Under the pieces are notes generated by a model. That model saw only the letters and a program-made list of their open reading frames with translations, did not search any database and was not told the DNA's origin. 56,624 nucleotides of DNA from an uncultured Oscillospiraceae bacterium (GTDB taxonomy: Bacteria; Bacillota; Clostridia; Oscillospirales; Oscillospiraceae): positions 1 to 56,624 of the forward strand of contig CAJTOE010000001.1 of the NCBI GenBank assembly GCA_910577805.1, given 5' to 3'. Positions 22,628 to 31,084 of this stretch are shown here, piece after piece. Position 1 is the first letter of the stretch. Every line of letters starts with the position of its first letter. Made by a program: the position numbers and the translations under genes.

Positions 22628-23224
22628 TCACACAGCGGGAAAAATCCGTCCGGACACGTCGGAGCGAACCAGCTGCACCTCAGGCAGGCAGCGCACCAGG
22701 GCTTCCGGCTCCTCCACATGGTAGAAAATCAAGCCGTTGAGCTCGTCTGTGTACTCCCGCACCCCAGACATGGCGTAGACGCGGCTCTTATACACAGGCA
22801 CCTCCGCCGCTTTGCCGAAGTACAGGTTCGCGCAAGTCCCGTCCCAGTCCTTCGCCACAGCCTTCAGGTCCTCCAGGGGCATCGCCATCACATCGTCCTT
22901 CACAACGGCGATCGCCCGGCGGTCGGTCACGGCGTAAACGGTCTCCTTCTCCAGGGTCCGCTTATCCAGCAGGGGGCGTACCGACAGCATCGTGGGCATA
23001 AATATCATCACAAGCGCGGCCAGCAGCATATCGCCGGTCAGCGTATGATTCAAATAGTAAGGGGCCAGGAAATAGCCCACCAGCAAAACGACACAGGCAG
23101 ACATCAGCCAGGTCAGCACCACCGCCGAACGATAGGTGCTGTGCATCAGCCGGAACTGTGCGGGCCGGCCGCTCCACTTCACCTGCTCCCCCTCCTGCAA
23201 AGCTGCCTGCAAACGCTTCTCCAT
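22628..23224 (-). CDS. Small membrane protein with bPH2/PH-like domain
   Basis: The 198-aa protein (MEKRLQAALQEGEQVKWSGR) has the start EGEQVKWSGRPAQ usual in bacterial PH-domain membrane proteins, then two membrane segments (about 35-57 and 64-83), then a soluble part (TVYAVTDRRAIAVVKDDVMAMPLEDLKAV) whose Y-A-V-T-D-R-R signature is found in YdbT/bPH2 proteins. GGAG lies ten bases before the chosen ATG; an upstream in-frame ATG has a poorly spaced site. Function unknown. Confidence 0.78.
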   Translation of the reverse strand: MEKRLQAALQEGEQVKWSGRPAQFRLMHSTYRSAVVLTWLMSACVVLLVGYFLAPYYLNHTLTGDMLLAALVMIFMPTMLSVRPLLDKRTLEKETVYAVTDRRAIAVVKDDVMAMPLEDLKAVAKDWDGTCANLYFGKAAEVPVYKSRVYAMSGVREYTDELNGLIFYHVEEPEALVRCLPEVQLVRSDVSGRIFPAV

Positions 23225-23356
23225 AAAAATCACGCTCCATTTCTTCATTCTTCCCGATCCATTGCCTTGGACCAATACACATTATAACGCTTCGGGTATA
23301 AATTGGGTATAAATGAATCGAGGCCGTCTGTTAAGAATCTGTAAACAGAAAATTCC

Positions 23357-23385
23357 TTGCATTTTTTACCGCAATATTGTATGAT
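23357..23385 (+). promoter_or_regulatory. Promoter of tcdA
   Basis: TTGCAT (23357-23362), 17-base spacer, TATGAT (23380-23385), ending 28 bases before the tcdA start. Confidence 0.65.
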
Positions 23386-23413
23386 AATCCAAGAAAATCA
23401 GGAGGTTTTATAC

Positions 23414-24112
23414 ATGAATCAGGAAGAAACTTCCCGCACCCGCCTGCTGCTGGGGGATGCGGCCTTAACCCGGCTGGCACAGGCCAGAGTGGCGCTGTTC
23501 GGCGTGGGCGGCGTAGGCGGGCACTGTGCTGAGGCGCTGGTCCGGGCGGGCATAGGCGCGCTGGACGTATATGATAACGACGTAGTCTCCCCCTCCAATC
23601 TGAACCGGCAGCTCGTGGCTCTCCACTCCACCCTGGGCCAGTACAAGGCGGAGGTCATGGCCCGCCGGGCCGCTGACATCAACCCGGATTGCCAGGTACG
23701 GGCTGTCCCCATGTTCTACCTGCCCGAAAACGCGGACCAGGTCGATCTGAGCCAGTACGACTACGTGATCGACGCCATCGACACCGTATCCGCCAAGCTG
23801 GAGCTGGCCCAGCGGTGCTATCGCTTACACGTTCCGCTGATCAGCTGCATGGGTTCGGGGAACAAGCTGGACCCCTCGGCGTTCGTGGTGACGGACCTCT
23901 ATAAAACCCAGGGCTGTCCTCTGGCGCGGGTATTGCGCAAGGAGCTGCGCCGCCGGGGCGTCCCCAAGCTGATGGTAGTCTTTTCCCCGGAGGAGCCTGC
24001 GTCCACCGGGGAACGCACGCCGGGGTCTGTGCCCTTTGTCCCCGGCGCGGCGGGGCTGGTGCTGGCGGGCGCGGTGGTCCGGGCGCTGGCCGCTGGCCGG
24101 ACGGAGGAATGA
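23414..24112 (+). CDS. tcdA: tRNA threonylcarbamoyladenosine dehydratase (ThiF/E1-like)
   Basis: TcdA uses ATP to cyclise t6A37 of tRNA to ct6A. The 232-aa protein starts MNQEETSRTRLLLGDAALTR with AGGAGG upstream. The Rossmann ATP loop VALFGVGGVGGHCAEALVRAG is followed by DNDVVSPSNLNRQ and YDYVIDAIDTVSAKL, all E1-like. The C-terminal CPLARVLRKELRRRGV and VVFSPEEP segments are typical of the YgdL/TcdA branch rather than ThiF or MoeB, and no zinc-binding CxxC pairs are seen. Confidence 0.92.
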   Translation: MNQEETSRTRLLLGDAALTRLAQARVALFGVGGVGGHCAEALVRAGIGALDVYDNDVVSPSNLNRQLVALHSTLGQYKAEVMARRAADINPDCQVRAVPMFYLPENADQVDLSQYDYVIDAIDTVSAKLELAQRCYRLHVPLISCMGSGNKLDPSAFVVTDLYKTQGCPLARVLRKELRRRGVPKLMVVFSPEEPASTGERTPGSVPFVPGAAGLVLAGAVVRALAAGRTEE

Positions 24113-24141
24113 GGGGGAACCCCCCGGTCCCCGCAAAAAGA

Positions 24142-24182
24142 TTGTTAAAAAATTTGACAAGTCCCACAAAATCCGCTACACT
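24142..24182 (+). promoter_or_regulatory. rex promoter with a Rex-box-like palindrome
   Basis: TTGACA (24154-24159), 17 bases, TACACT (24177-24182). The -35 overlaps TTGTTAA-N5-TTGACAA at 24142-24160, an inverted repeat close to the known Rex operator TTGTTAA-N4-TTAACAA but with one extra spacer base and one arm mismatch. Autoregulation by Rex is the likely meaning. Confidence 0.6.
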
Positions 24183-24210
24183 ATTCCCAATGGTGGAAAG
24201 GAGGTCCCAC

Positions 24211-24861
24211 ATGAAACGAAATGCCAAAGTATCTACCGCCGTGATCCGCCGTCTGCCCCGGTATTACCGGCACCTGTTCGAGCTTCAGCAAAAAGGCGTG
24301 GAACGCATTTCCTCCAGCGCGCTGGGCAAATCCATGGGGCTGACCGCCTCCCAAATCCGCCAGGACCTGTTCTGCTTCGGCGGCTTCGGCCAGCAGGGCT
24401 ACGGCTATAAGGTCGAAAGCCTCCGGGAGGAGATCGGCGGCATTCTGGGGGTCAACCAGGGCCACACCGTCGTGGTCCTGGGGGCCGGCAACCTGGGCTG
24501 CGCCCTGATCGAAAACTTCAAATTCAACGCCAACGGCTTTCAGCTTCTGTCCGCCTTCGACGTGAACCCGGAGCTGGTCGGCACAATGATTTCCGGCATC
24601 CCCGTGGTCCACGCGGACCAGCTGGAGGACTACCTGCGCCGCACACCGGTCAGCGTGGGACTGCTGGCCGTCCCCATGTCGGCGGCCCAGGGGATGGCCG
24701 ACCGGCTGGTGCGCTGCGGCGTCAGCGGCATCTGGAATTTTACCAACTACGAAATCAGCGCCCCGGAGCATGTAGTGGTGGAGAGCGTCCATTTCTCCGA
24801 CAGCCTTCTGGCCCTGAGCTACATGATTACCCAGCGGGAAAGGAGCGGCGATGAAACTTAA
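24211..24861 (+). CDS. rex: Redox-sensing transcriptional repressor Rex
   Basis: Rex binds NADH/NAD+ through a Rossmann domain and represses fermentation and hydrogen metabolism genes when NADH is low. The 216-aa protein starts MKRNAKVSTAVIRRLPRYYR with AAAGGAGG upstream. Residues 1-80 form the winged helix (ISSSALGKSMGLTASQIRQDLFCFGGFGQQGYGY), then the nucleotide loop VVVLGAGNLGCALIENFKF and FDVNPELVG. The hydrogenase operon at 48-52 kb is a plausible target. The gene overlaps the next by 11 bases. Confidence 0.96.
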   Translation: MKRNAKVSTAVIRRLPRYYRHLFELQQKGVERISSSALGKSMGLTASQIRQDLFCFGGFGQQGYGYKVESLREEIGGILGVNQGHTVVVLGAGNLGCALIENFKFNANGFQLLSAFDVNPELVGTMISGIPVVHADQLEDYLRRTPVSVGLLAVPMSAAQGMADRLVRCGVSGIWNFTNYEISAPEHVVVESVHFSDSLLALSYMITQRERSGDET

Positions 24862-25966
24862 ACCTGTTCTTGCGGCGGGGGTGTGCGGGGCGCTGGTCCT
24901 GTGTGCCGCCGCCTTAGGCGAGGGGGACAGCCTGATCTCCCGCAGCGACCTGGAAGCCTCCTTCATCCCCCAGACCGTCCAGCAGGGGGAGAGCATCCAG
25001 GAAAACCGCCTCCTGGAGGCCTATGACCAGGCCCTCCAGCGGGCACAGCAGATCGCCGGGAGCGCCACCCCCGCCGGCTCCTACAGCGCGGACCTGTCCC
25101 CCCGCTCCCTGAGCGCCGGAAGCGCCGTTACCCTGGAGACCGGGGGCTGTTTCCTGCTGGCCTCCGGGGCCGGGACCGTGCGCCATGACGGCGCGGTGGT
25201 GGACGCTACCACCGGGACAGAAGTCCTCTCCGGCGGGAGCCTCACGGCGGGACACCGCTATCTGGTGGCCGAGGACACCCGTGCGGAATTTACCCTCAGC
25301 GCCGCTTCCTCCGCCGGTTTCAGCGGCCCCTACCGTCTGGACCTGAACAGCGGCAATCCAGGCACCGATCCCCAGCCCCCCGCCGGGCCGCTCCCCTTCA
25401 CCGATGTGCGGGAAAAGGACTGGTTCTACAGCGCCGTGGCCTACGTCTATCAAAACGGCCTGTTCTCCGGCATGGACGACACGACCTTCGGCCCCAACCA
25501 GAAAATGGACCGCTCCATGCTGGTGACGGTGCTCTACCGCCTGGCCGGTTCCCCGGCGGACCAGATGTCCAGCGCTCAGGCCTCCTTCACCGATGTGCGG
25601 GACAAGGACTGGTTCGCCCCCTACGTGCGCTGGGCCGCCAGCCAGGACATCACCGCCGGTACGGGAGACGGCCTGTTCTCCCCCGGCCAGCCCGTGACCC
25701 GGCAGCAGGTGATGGTGCTGCTCTACAACTTCGGCACCCGGTATCTGGGCCTGAACCTCTACCAGCGGGCGGACCTGTCCTCGTATGCGGACGTATCCCG
25801 CGTGGACAACTGGGGGCTGGAGGCCATGCGGTGGGCGGTGGGCGCCGGTATCCTGTCCAGCACCACCCCCGGCGAGCTGGTCTTGGAGCCGCAGTCCTCC
25901 GCGACCCGCGCCCAGGTGGCGGTGATGCTGCAAAACTTCGCGGAAAATTTTTTGACACAGCCCTGA
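24851..25966 (+). CDS. Secreted protein with three SLH domains
   Basis: The 371-aa protein begins MKLKPVLAAGVCGALVLCAA, a signal peptide, with AAAGGAG upstream. Residues 35-170 form a beta-rich unknown domain (TLETGGCFLLASGAGTVRHDG). After a Pro-rich linker come three S-layer-homology domains at about 183-233, 246-296 and 309-363 (FTDVREKDWFYSAVAYVYQNGLFSG and relatives), which bind pyruvylated cell-wall polymer. Overlap with rex suggests co-transcription. Confidence 0.92.
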   Translation: MKLKPVLAAGVCGALVLCAAALGEGDSLISRSDLEASFIPQTVQQGESIQENRLLEAYDQALQRAQQIAGSATPAGSYSADLSPRSLSAGSAVTLETGGCFLLASGAGTVRHDGAVVDATTGTEVLSGGSLTAGHRYLVAEDTRAEFTLSAASSAGFSGPYRLDLNSGNPGTDPQPPAGPLPFTDVREKDWFYSAVAYVYQNGLFSGMDDTTFGPNQKMDRSMLVTVLYRLAGSPADQMSSAQASFTDVRDKDWFAPYVRWAASQDITAGTGDGLFSPGQPVTRQQVMVLLYNFGTRYLGLNLYQRADLSSYADVSRVDNWGLEAMRWAVGAGILSSTTPGELVLEPQSSATRAQVAVMLQNFAENFLTQP

Positions 25967-26049
25967 ACCCCCGCCGCCCAGCCGCATAAGATGAAATTGA
26001 GAACGGCGATCAGGCCGGCTCGAATCTTATTTGTAGGAGGTACTTCATC

Positions 26050-26250
26050 ATGGGGTGCTGCAATAACAATAGCTGGGGTGGCAATGGCTGGGGCGGCAAC
26101 GGCTCTTTGTGGATCATTATCCTGATTATCATTCTGTTCTCCTGCGGCGGCTGCGGCAACGGCGGCGGCAATCTCTGCGGCTGCGGGAACAACTGTGGCT
26201 GCGGCTGCGGCAATAACTGCGGCGGGAACAACTGCGGCTGCGGCTGCTAA
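26050..26250 (+). CDS. Gly/Cys/Asn-rich 66-aa membrane mini-protein
   Basis: The protein starts MGCCNNNSWGGNGWGGNGSL, has one short hydrophobic segment (WIIILIIILF, about 21-30), then a tail made almost only of G, C and N with CGCGCGNNC-type repeats and 14 or more cysteines in all. GTAGGAGG precedes the ATG and a strong terminator follows. It resembles the short Cys/Gly-rich proteins (YjcZ-like or spore-coat-like) seen in spore-formers, but I cannot place it in a family. Metal binding or disulfide-linked coat are guesses. Confidence 0.75.
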   Translation: MGCCNNNSWGGNGWGGNGSLWIIILIIILFSCGGCGNGGGNLCGCGNNCGCGCGNNCGGNNCGCGC

Positions 26251-26281
26251 AAGCGACCCTCAAGGATCGCCGTGCATAGGA

Positions 26282-26316
26282 AGGAGCCTCCGGCCTGCCG
26301 GAGGCTCCTGTTTATT
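26282..26316 (+). terminator. Intrinsic terminator
   Basis: AGGAGCCTCCGG (26282-26293) and CCGGAGGCTCCT (26298-26309) form a perfect 12-bp stem with a 4-base loop, followed by GTTTATTT. Confidence 0.9.
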
Positions 26317-26329
26317 TAGGAGGTCATTT

Positions 26330-27139
26330 ATGCTCTGGAACGCGAAAAACGGAGAGGTCACATTGGACGGAACGGAGATGAGCTACGTCTCCTTTGGACG
26401 CGGTGAACGCACACTGGTCCTCCTTCCTGGGCTATCCGACGGATTGGTGACAGTCAAAGGAAAGGCTCTGCTGCTGGCAGCGCCGTACATCCCTTTTTTG
26501 GACCGCTATACGGTGTATATGTTCAGCAGAAAGAACGATTTACGCGAAAACGCTTCTATACGGGATATGGCCAGAGATCAGGCCAAGGCACTGGACAAGC
26601 TTGGAAAAAACAGGAGCGCTATCCTGGGCGTGTCCCAGGGCGGAATGATCGCCCAGTATCTAGCCATAGACTATCCGGAACTGGTCGGGAAGCTTGTCCT
26701 TGCCGTCACGGCTCCGCGTGCAAACAGCCTGGTACAGGAATGCGTGAAGCAGTGGATCAGCTTTGCCCAGCAGAACAATCACAAAAAGCTGATGATTGAT
26801 ACAGCGGAAAAAAGTTACTCACCGAATTATCTGAAAAAATATCGAATGTTTTATCCAATACTCGGAGCGGTTGGAAAACCGTCGAACTATGACAGATTCT
26901 TAGTCAATGCGAATGCAATCCTTGGATTCGACGCCAGCGAGGAGCTGCACAAAATCTGCTGTTCGACCCTCATTATTGGCGGCGGGCTGGACAAAACGGT
27001 CGGGGTTCAGGCCTCCTACGAGCTGAACCAGAAAATTGCAAACAGCGAGCTGCATGTGTACGCGGATCTGGGACATGCCGCTTACGAGGAGGCAAAGGAT
27101 TTTAACCGCCGGGTGTTCCAATTCCTGGACGCGCCGTAA
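26330..27139 (+). CDS. Alpha/beta hydrolase
   Basis: The 269-aa protein starts MLWNAKNGEVTLDGTEMSYV with AGGAGG upstream. The nucleophile elbow is ILGVSQGGMIAQYLA (G-V-S-Q-G), the oxyanion region is VLLPGLSDG, and the catalytic-type His lies in ADLGHAAYEE near the C-terminus, with an acid likely in GGGLDKTVG. The substrate cannot be told. Codon use is more AT-rich than in neighbours. The start lies just past the terminator, so it may depend on readthrough or a weak local promoter. Confidence 0.88.
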   Translation: MLWNAKNGEVTLDGTEMSYVSFGRGERTLVLLPGLSDGLVTVKGKALLLAAPYIPFLDRYTVYMFSRKNDLRENASIRDMARDQAKALDKLGKNRSAILGVSQGGMIAQYLAIDYPELVGKLVLAVTAPRANSLVQECVKQWISFAQQNNHKKLMIDTAEKSYSPNYLKKYRMFYPILGAVGKPSNYDRFLVNANAILGFDASEELHKICCSTLIIGGGLDKTVGVQASYELNQKIANSELHVYADLGHAAYEEAKDFNRRVFQFLDAP

Positions 27140-27167
27140 CGGGACTGTTTTTCGCGATCTGCCCCCT

Positions 27168-27884
27168 TCACCCTATGAGCATCTGCCGTAACCGCTCCAC
27201 CGCCCGCCGCTCCAGCCGGGACACCTGCACCTGAGACACCCCCAGCACCTTGGCGGTCTGGGTCTGGGTCAGGCTTCGATAGTACCGCAGCACCAGCACC
27301 TGGCGCTCCCGCTCCGGCAGGCGCTCCAGGGCGGAATGCAGGGTGATCTGCTCCACCAGGCCGTCCTCCATCCCGCCGCTGCTCAGCACGCCCTCCAGCG
27401 TCAGCCCGCCGTCGCCGGTCTCCGCCTGGAGGGATACCACCGGGTCGGCGGCTGTCTCGGCGGCGGCGATGTCCTCCGGGGTGAAGCCGGTCTCCTCCGC
27501 CAGCTCCGACAGGGTCGGCTCCCGGCCCAGGGAGGCGCACAGCCGTCCGCGGGCCATCCGGATGGTCAAAGCCCGCTCCTTCAGCCCCCGGCTGACCTTC
27601 ATGGATCCGTCGTCCCGGAGAAAACGGCGGATCTCCCCGGCGATTTTGGGGACGGCGTAGGTGGAAAACTGGGTGCCGAAGGACTGGTCAAAGCCCTGCA
27701 CCGCCTTCAAAAAGCCCAGACAGCCCAGCTGGTACAGGTCGTCCGGCTCCACGCCCCGGCCGTAGTACCGGCGCACGACGCTCCAGATCAGCCCCGTGTT
27801 GTCCTCCAGGACCTGCTCACAGGCCAGCTTGTCCCCCTCCCGCGCAGCCTGGAGGAGCTCCGGCGGGGAGGAGGTGCCGCTCAC
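27168..27884 (-). CDS. sigF: Forespore sigma factor SigF
   Basis: SigF directs the first forespore-specific transcription after asymmetric division. The 238-aa protein has region 2 (NTGLIWSVVRRYYGRGVEPDDLYQLGCLGFLKAVQGFD and FSTYAVPKIAGEIRRFLRDDG), region 3 (LSELAEETGFTPEDIAAA) and region 4 (LPERERQVLVLRYYRSLTQTQTAKVLGVSQVQVSRLERRAV). It begins with GTG overlapping the spoIIAB stop (GTGA). Order spoIIAA-spoIIAB-sigF decides SigF over the similar SigG. Confidence 0.96.
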   Translation of the reverse strand: MSGTSSPPELLQAAREGDKLACEQVLEDNTGLIWSVVRRYYGRGVEPDDLYQLGCLGFLKAVQGFDQSFGTQFSTYAVPKIAGEIRRFLRDDGSMKVSRGLKERALTIRMARGRLCASLGREPTLSELAEETGFTPEDIAAAETAADPVVSLQAETGDGGLTLEGVLSSGGMEDGLVEQITLHSALERLPERERQVLVLRYYRSLTQTQTAKVLGVSQVQVSRLERRAVERLRQMLIG

Positions 27885-28318
27885 CGCCCGGCGCGGCGGG
27901 CGATGCTCCGCCGCATGACCACGGTGGTCCCCTTGCCCGGCTTGGAGCGGACCTTGACCGTATCCATAAAAGATTCCATGATGGTAAAGCCCATCCCGGA
28001 GCGCTCGTCGCTGCCGGTGGTGAACAGAGGGGTCCGGGCCTGCTCCACGTCCTCGATGCCCACGCCCCAGTCCCGCACGGCGATTTCCAGCACCTGTCCG
28101 GGCAGGATGCGCAGCTTCACAACGACCTTGCCCAGGGTGTCCGGGTAGGCGTGGACGATGGCGTTGGTCACCGCCTCGCTGACGGCTGTTTTGATGTCGT
28201 TGACCTCGTCCAGGGTGGGGTCCAGCTGGGCGGCGAAGCAGGCCGCCGCCGTGCGGGCAAAGCCCTCGTTGGCGGAGCGGCTTGGGAACTCCAAAATGGT
28301 GTAGTTATCCGGCTTCAT
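27881..28318 (-). CDS. spoIIAB: Anti-sigma F factor and kinase SpoIIAB
   Basis: SpoIIAB holds SigF inactive and phosphorylates SpoIIAA. The 145-aa GHKL ATPase starts MKPDNYTILEFPSRSANEGF with AGGAGG upstream (spacing 11). It shows the N box EAVTNAIVHAYPD, G1 DWGVGIEDVE and G2 RSGMGFTIMESFMD. It overlaps sigF by four bases and follows spoIIAA by 16 bases. Confidence 0.95.
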   Translation of the reverse strand: MKPDNYTILEFPSRSANEGFARTAAACFAAQLDPTLDEVNDIKTAVSEAVTNAIVHAYPDTLGKVVVKLRILPGQVLEIAVRDWGVGIEDVEQARTPLFTTGSDERSGMGFTIMESFMDTVKVRSKPGKGTTVVMRRSIARRAGR

Positions 28319-28334
28319 ATGTAAAAATGCCTCC

Positions 28335-28652
28335 TTATTCTGATTTCTCTGCAAACTGGATCAATTTTTCCAGCCCCGCCGCCTGAAACACTTTCCGGGC
28401 CTGGGCGGGGGTGTTGCACACCTCCATGCTGCCCTCCAGCTGGCGCATCCGGCGGTAGGCCCGCAGCAAGACCGCGATGCCGGAGCTGTCGGAAAACGTG
28501 AGCTGCTCCAGGTCCAGCCGCAGGGACCGGGGCAAAGCGGCGTCGATCTGCCGGTCCAGCTCCCGCATGATCTCCTTGGCCCGGTGGTGGTCCAGCTCCC
28601 CGGAGATGGACGCGGTGAGGCAGCGTCCCTCCTCCTGACAAATGACGGGCAT
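28335..28652 (-). CDS. spoIIAA: Anti-sigma F factor antagonist SpoIIAA
   Basis: SpoIIAA, when dephosphorylated by SpoIIE, binds SpoIIAB and frees SigF. The 105-aa STAS-domain protein contains LDLEQLTFSDSSGIAVLLRAY with the phosphorylated Ser at 56/57. GAGGAGGGG precedes the ATG. First gene of the spoIIA operon; I could not identify a clear SigH promoter in the upstream 100 bases. Confidence 0.95.
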   Translation of the reverse strand: MPVICQEEGRCLTASISGELDHHRAKEIMRELDRQIDAALPRSLRLDLEQLTFSDSSGIAVLLRAYRRMRQLEGSMEVCNTPAQARKVFQAAGLEKLIQFAEKSE

Positions 28653-28712
28653 ATACGCCCCTCCTCTCCATATTTTGGTATTTAAGATTATAGGACAAGC
28701 CCGGCGCGGACC

Positions 28713-28741
28713 TTGTCAGAAAACCGGATATGTGATAAAAT
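28713..28741 (+). promoter_or_regulatory. Promoter of the GH13 gene
   Basis: TTGTCA (28713-28718), 17-base spacer, TAAAAT (28736-28741), 42 bases before the start codon. Confidence 0.65.
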
Positions 28742-28783
28742 AATCCCGCCGGAAATTTTCGGGCAGAAATGGAGCGATCAGCT

Positions 28784-30094
28784 ATGTGGTTTGAAAAAAG
28801 TGTTTTCTATCAGATCTATCCCCTGGGCTTCTGTGGGGCCCCGCAGCACAACGACGGACAGACGGTCCCCCGTATTGAAAAAGTAGCCCAATGGGGGGAG
28901 CATATGGAGAAGCTGGGGGTGGACGCCCTGTATCTCTCCCCCATCTTTGACAGCGACGCCCACGGCTACGACACCCGCGACTACCGGAAGCTGGACTGCC
29001 GCCTGGGGACCAATGCGGATTTCAAGGCGGTGTGCCAATCCCTCCACGCGCGCGGCATCCGGGTGGTGCTGGACGGCGTTTTCAACCACGTAGGCCGGGG
29101 CTTCTGGGCCTTCCGGGACGTGCAGGAGAAAAAATGGGACTCCCCCTATAAGGACTGGTTCCACATCTCCTTCGACGGCAATTCCAACTATAACGACGGC
29201 TTCTGGTACGAGGGCTGGGAGGGCCACTTTGAGCTGGTGAAGCTCAACCTGCGCAACCCCGCCGTGATCGACTACCTGCTGGACTGCGTGAAGTTCTGGG
29301 TGGACGAATTCGACATCGACGGCCTGCGGCTGGACGTGGCCTACTGCCTGGACAAGGATTTCATTCGCCGCCTGCGGAGCTTCACAGACGGCTTGAAGCC
29401 GGAATTTTTCCTGGTGGGCGAAACCCTTCACGGGGACTACAACCAGTGGGTGGGAGACGGGATGCTCCACAGCTGCACCAACTACGAGTGCTACAAGGGC
29501 CTGTGGTCCGCCCTGAACAGCATGAACCTGTTTGAGATCGTCCACAGCCTCAAGCGGCAGTTCGGCCCGGAGCAGTGGACCCTGTATAAAGGAAAGCACC
29601 TGTTCTGCTTTGCGGACAACCATGACGTGACCCGCGCCGCCAGCGTCCTCACCGACCCCAAGCACCTGCCCCTGATGTACGGCATTTTGTTTGGTATGCC
29701 GGGCATCCCCTGCCTGTATTACGGCAGCGAGTGGGGGGAGAAGGCGGACAAAAAGCAGGGCGACCCGGCCTTGCGGCCCAGCTTCGAGGCCCCGGAGTGG
29801 AACGAGCTGACGGACCTGCTCCAGGCCATGGCCAAGGCCCACCGGGAGAGCGAGGCTCTGTGTTACGGCGATTTCCAGGACGTGGTGCTGACCAACAAGC
29901 AGACCATTTTCCAGCGCCGGACGGACACGGAACGGGTCCTGGTGGCGGTGAACGCCGACAGCCAGCCCTACACGGCCCATTTCAATGCCAACTGCGGCCA
30001 GGCCATCGACCTGATTACCGGAAAACTGCACGACTTCGGCGGGGGCAGCGAGCTGCCGCCCTACAGTGTAGCGTTTTGGAAGTGTGAGAGATGA
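28784..30094 (+). CDS. GH13 alpha-amylase-family glycosidase
   Basis: The 436-aa cytoplasmic enzyme lacks a signal peptide. Catalytic landmarks of the (beta/alpha)8 barrel are DGVFNHVG (region I), GLRLDVAY with nucleophile Asp184, FLVGETLHGD with acid/base Glu213, and FADNHDVTR with Asp281. YQIYPLGFCG at the start and a short C-terminal beta domain suggest an oligo-1,6-glucosidase/neopullulanase-like maltodextrin enzyme. The ATG at 28784 has GGAGCG upstream; an ATG five codons earlier lacks a site. It overlaps the next gene by ATGA. Confidence 0.9.
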   Translation: MWFEKSVFYQIYPLGFCGAPQHNDGQTVPRIEKVAQWGEHMEKLGVDALYLSPIFDSDAHGYDTRDYRKLDCRLGTNADFKAVCQSLHARGIRVVLDGVFNHVGRGFWAFRDVQEKKWDSPYKDWFHISFDGNSNYNDGFWYEGWEGHFELVKLNLRNPAVIDYLLDCVKFWVDEFDIDGLRLDVAYCLDKDFIRRLRSFTDGLKPEFFLVGETLHGDYNQWVGDGMLHSCTNYECYKGLWSALNSMNLFEIVHSLKRQFGPEQWTLYKGKHLFCFADNHDVTRAASVLTDPKHLPLMYGILFGMPGIPCLYYGSEWGEKADKKQGDPALRPSFEAPEWNELTDLLQAMAKAHRESEALCYGDFQDVVLTNKQTIFQRRTDTERVLVAVNADSQPYTAHFNANCGQAIDLITGKLHDFGGGSELPPYSVAFWKCER

Positions 30095-30951
30095 AACAGA
30101 GAGATTTTTATCAAGCGCTCTATCAAACCCTCCAGGGCGGCGGGCGGGGACTGACCGTCCCCCAGCCGCCCCTGGCGGAGCTGGCCCGGACGCTGTCCTC
30201 CAGCCGCCGGGCACTTGTGCTGACCGGCTTTCCCATCGACTGCGGGGATTATGTGATCGGAGAGACGGACGGCCCCTGCGGCGCGGCGGAGATTGCACGG
30301 GTACTGACTGCCCTGGGCTGTCAGGTGACCGTCGTGACCGACGCGCCCTCCATTCCCCTGCTGCGGGCGGCCCTGGCCCAGACGGCCCCGGCAGCCCGCC
30401 TGGAGGAGGCTCCCATGGAGGACACCGAGGCGTTTGCACGGACGCTTTGGGAACAGCTGCAGCCGGATTTGTTCCTGAGCATCGAGCGGCCCGGCAAGGC
30501 CTCGAACGGGCATTTTCACAACATGCGGGGTACTGTGATCGACGCTATGACCGCGGACACGGACTGCCTGCTGGCCCTGGCGGCGCAGCGGGGGTGCGTG
30601 ACTGTGGCGATTGGGGACGGCGGCAATGAGCTGGGCATGGGCGCGCTGCTGCCGCAGATCGCGGCGGGAGTCCCCCACGGGGCCGAGATTGGGGCGGTCC
30701 TGCCGGCGCAGTACACGTTAGGCGCGGGGGTATCCAACTGGTGGGGGCCAGGTCTGGCGGCGCTGCTGTCCCACGAGACCGGACGAAACCTGATGCTGAC
30801 CCCAGAGGAGGACCGGGCGCTGCTCCAGGCTGTAGTGAACGCGGGCGCAGTGGACGGCTGCACCAAGGAGCGGGCGCTGTCGGTGGACAGCTATCCTGTT
30901 TCGGTCCAGCTGGACCTGCGGCGGCGGCTGGCGGAGCTGTGCGGGTTGTGA
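30091..30951 (+). CDS. DUF4392 protein (D-glutamate cyclase-like domain)
   Basis: The 286-aa protein overlaps the GH13 stop by four bases. It matches the DUF4392 / D-glutamate-cyclase C-terminal domain by LVLTGFPIDCGDYVIGETDGPCGAAEIARVL, FLSIERPGKASNGHFHNMRG and AIGDGGNELGMGAL. The mammalian relative hydrates D-glutamate cyclic lactam (5-oxo-D-proline). The actual substrate in this bacterium is unknown and the pairing with a glycosidase may be fortuitous. Confidence 0.85.
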   Translation: MKQRDFYQALYQTLQGGGRGLTVPQPPLAELARTLSSSRRALVLTGFPIDCGDYVIGETDGPCGAAEIARVLTALGCQVTVVTDAPSIPLLRAALAQTAPAARLEEAPMEDTEAFARTLWEQLQPDLFLSIERPGKASNGHFHNMRGTVIDAMTADTDCLLALAAQRGCVTVAIGDGGNELGMGALLPQIAAGVPHGAEIGAVLPAQYTLGAGVSNWWGPGLAALLSHETGRNLMLTPEEDRALLQAVVNAGAVDGCTKERALSVDSYPVSVQLDLRRRLAELCGL

Positions 30952-30999
30952 GCGGGGGCGTCCTTCCCCCTCCGTCCAAAATATAAGAGGGCAGTAGTA

Positions 31000-31056
31000 T
31001 TGACAAATTCACAAGACTGTGGTAGTATCATAACAGTGGTACTACTACAGTCTTGT
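31000..31056 (+). promoter_or_regulatory. BlaI-type operator/promoter with a 17-bp inverted repeat
   Basis: TTGACA (31000-31005), 17 bases, TAGTAT (31023-31028). ACAAGACTGTGGTAGTA (31011-31027) and TACTACTACAGTCTTGT (31040-31056) are inverted with 16 of 17 matches and a 12-base gap, covering the spacer, the -10 and the start site. TACTAC/GTAGTA cores are typical of BlaI/MecI operators, so autorepression of the downstream pair is likely. The right arm is followed by CTTTTTTT, so the whole palindrome could also terminate transcription arriving from upstream. Confidence 0.8.
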
Positions 31057-31084
31057 CTTTTTTTACAGAAAGGGGCCCTACGCT

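Noticed and set aside
31011..31056. Palindrome as a simple terminator of the DUF4392 gene
   Set aside because: It overlaps a full promoter and holds BlaI-type TACTAC/GTAGTA cores, so operator is the main reading; a secondary terminator role remains possible.
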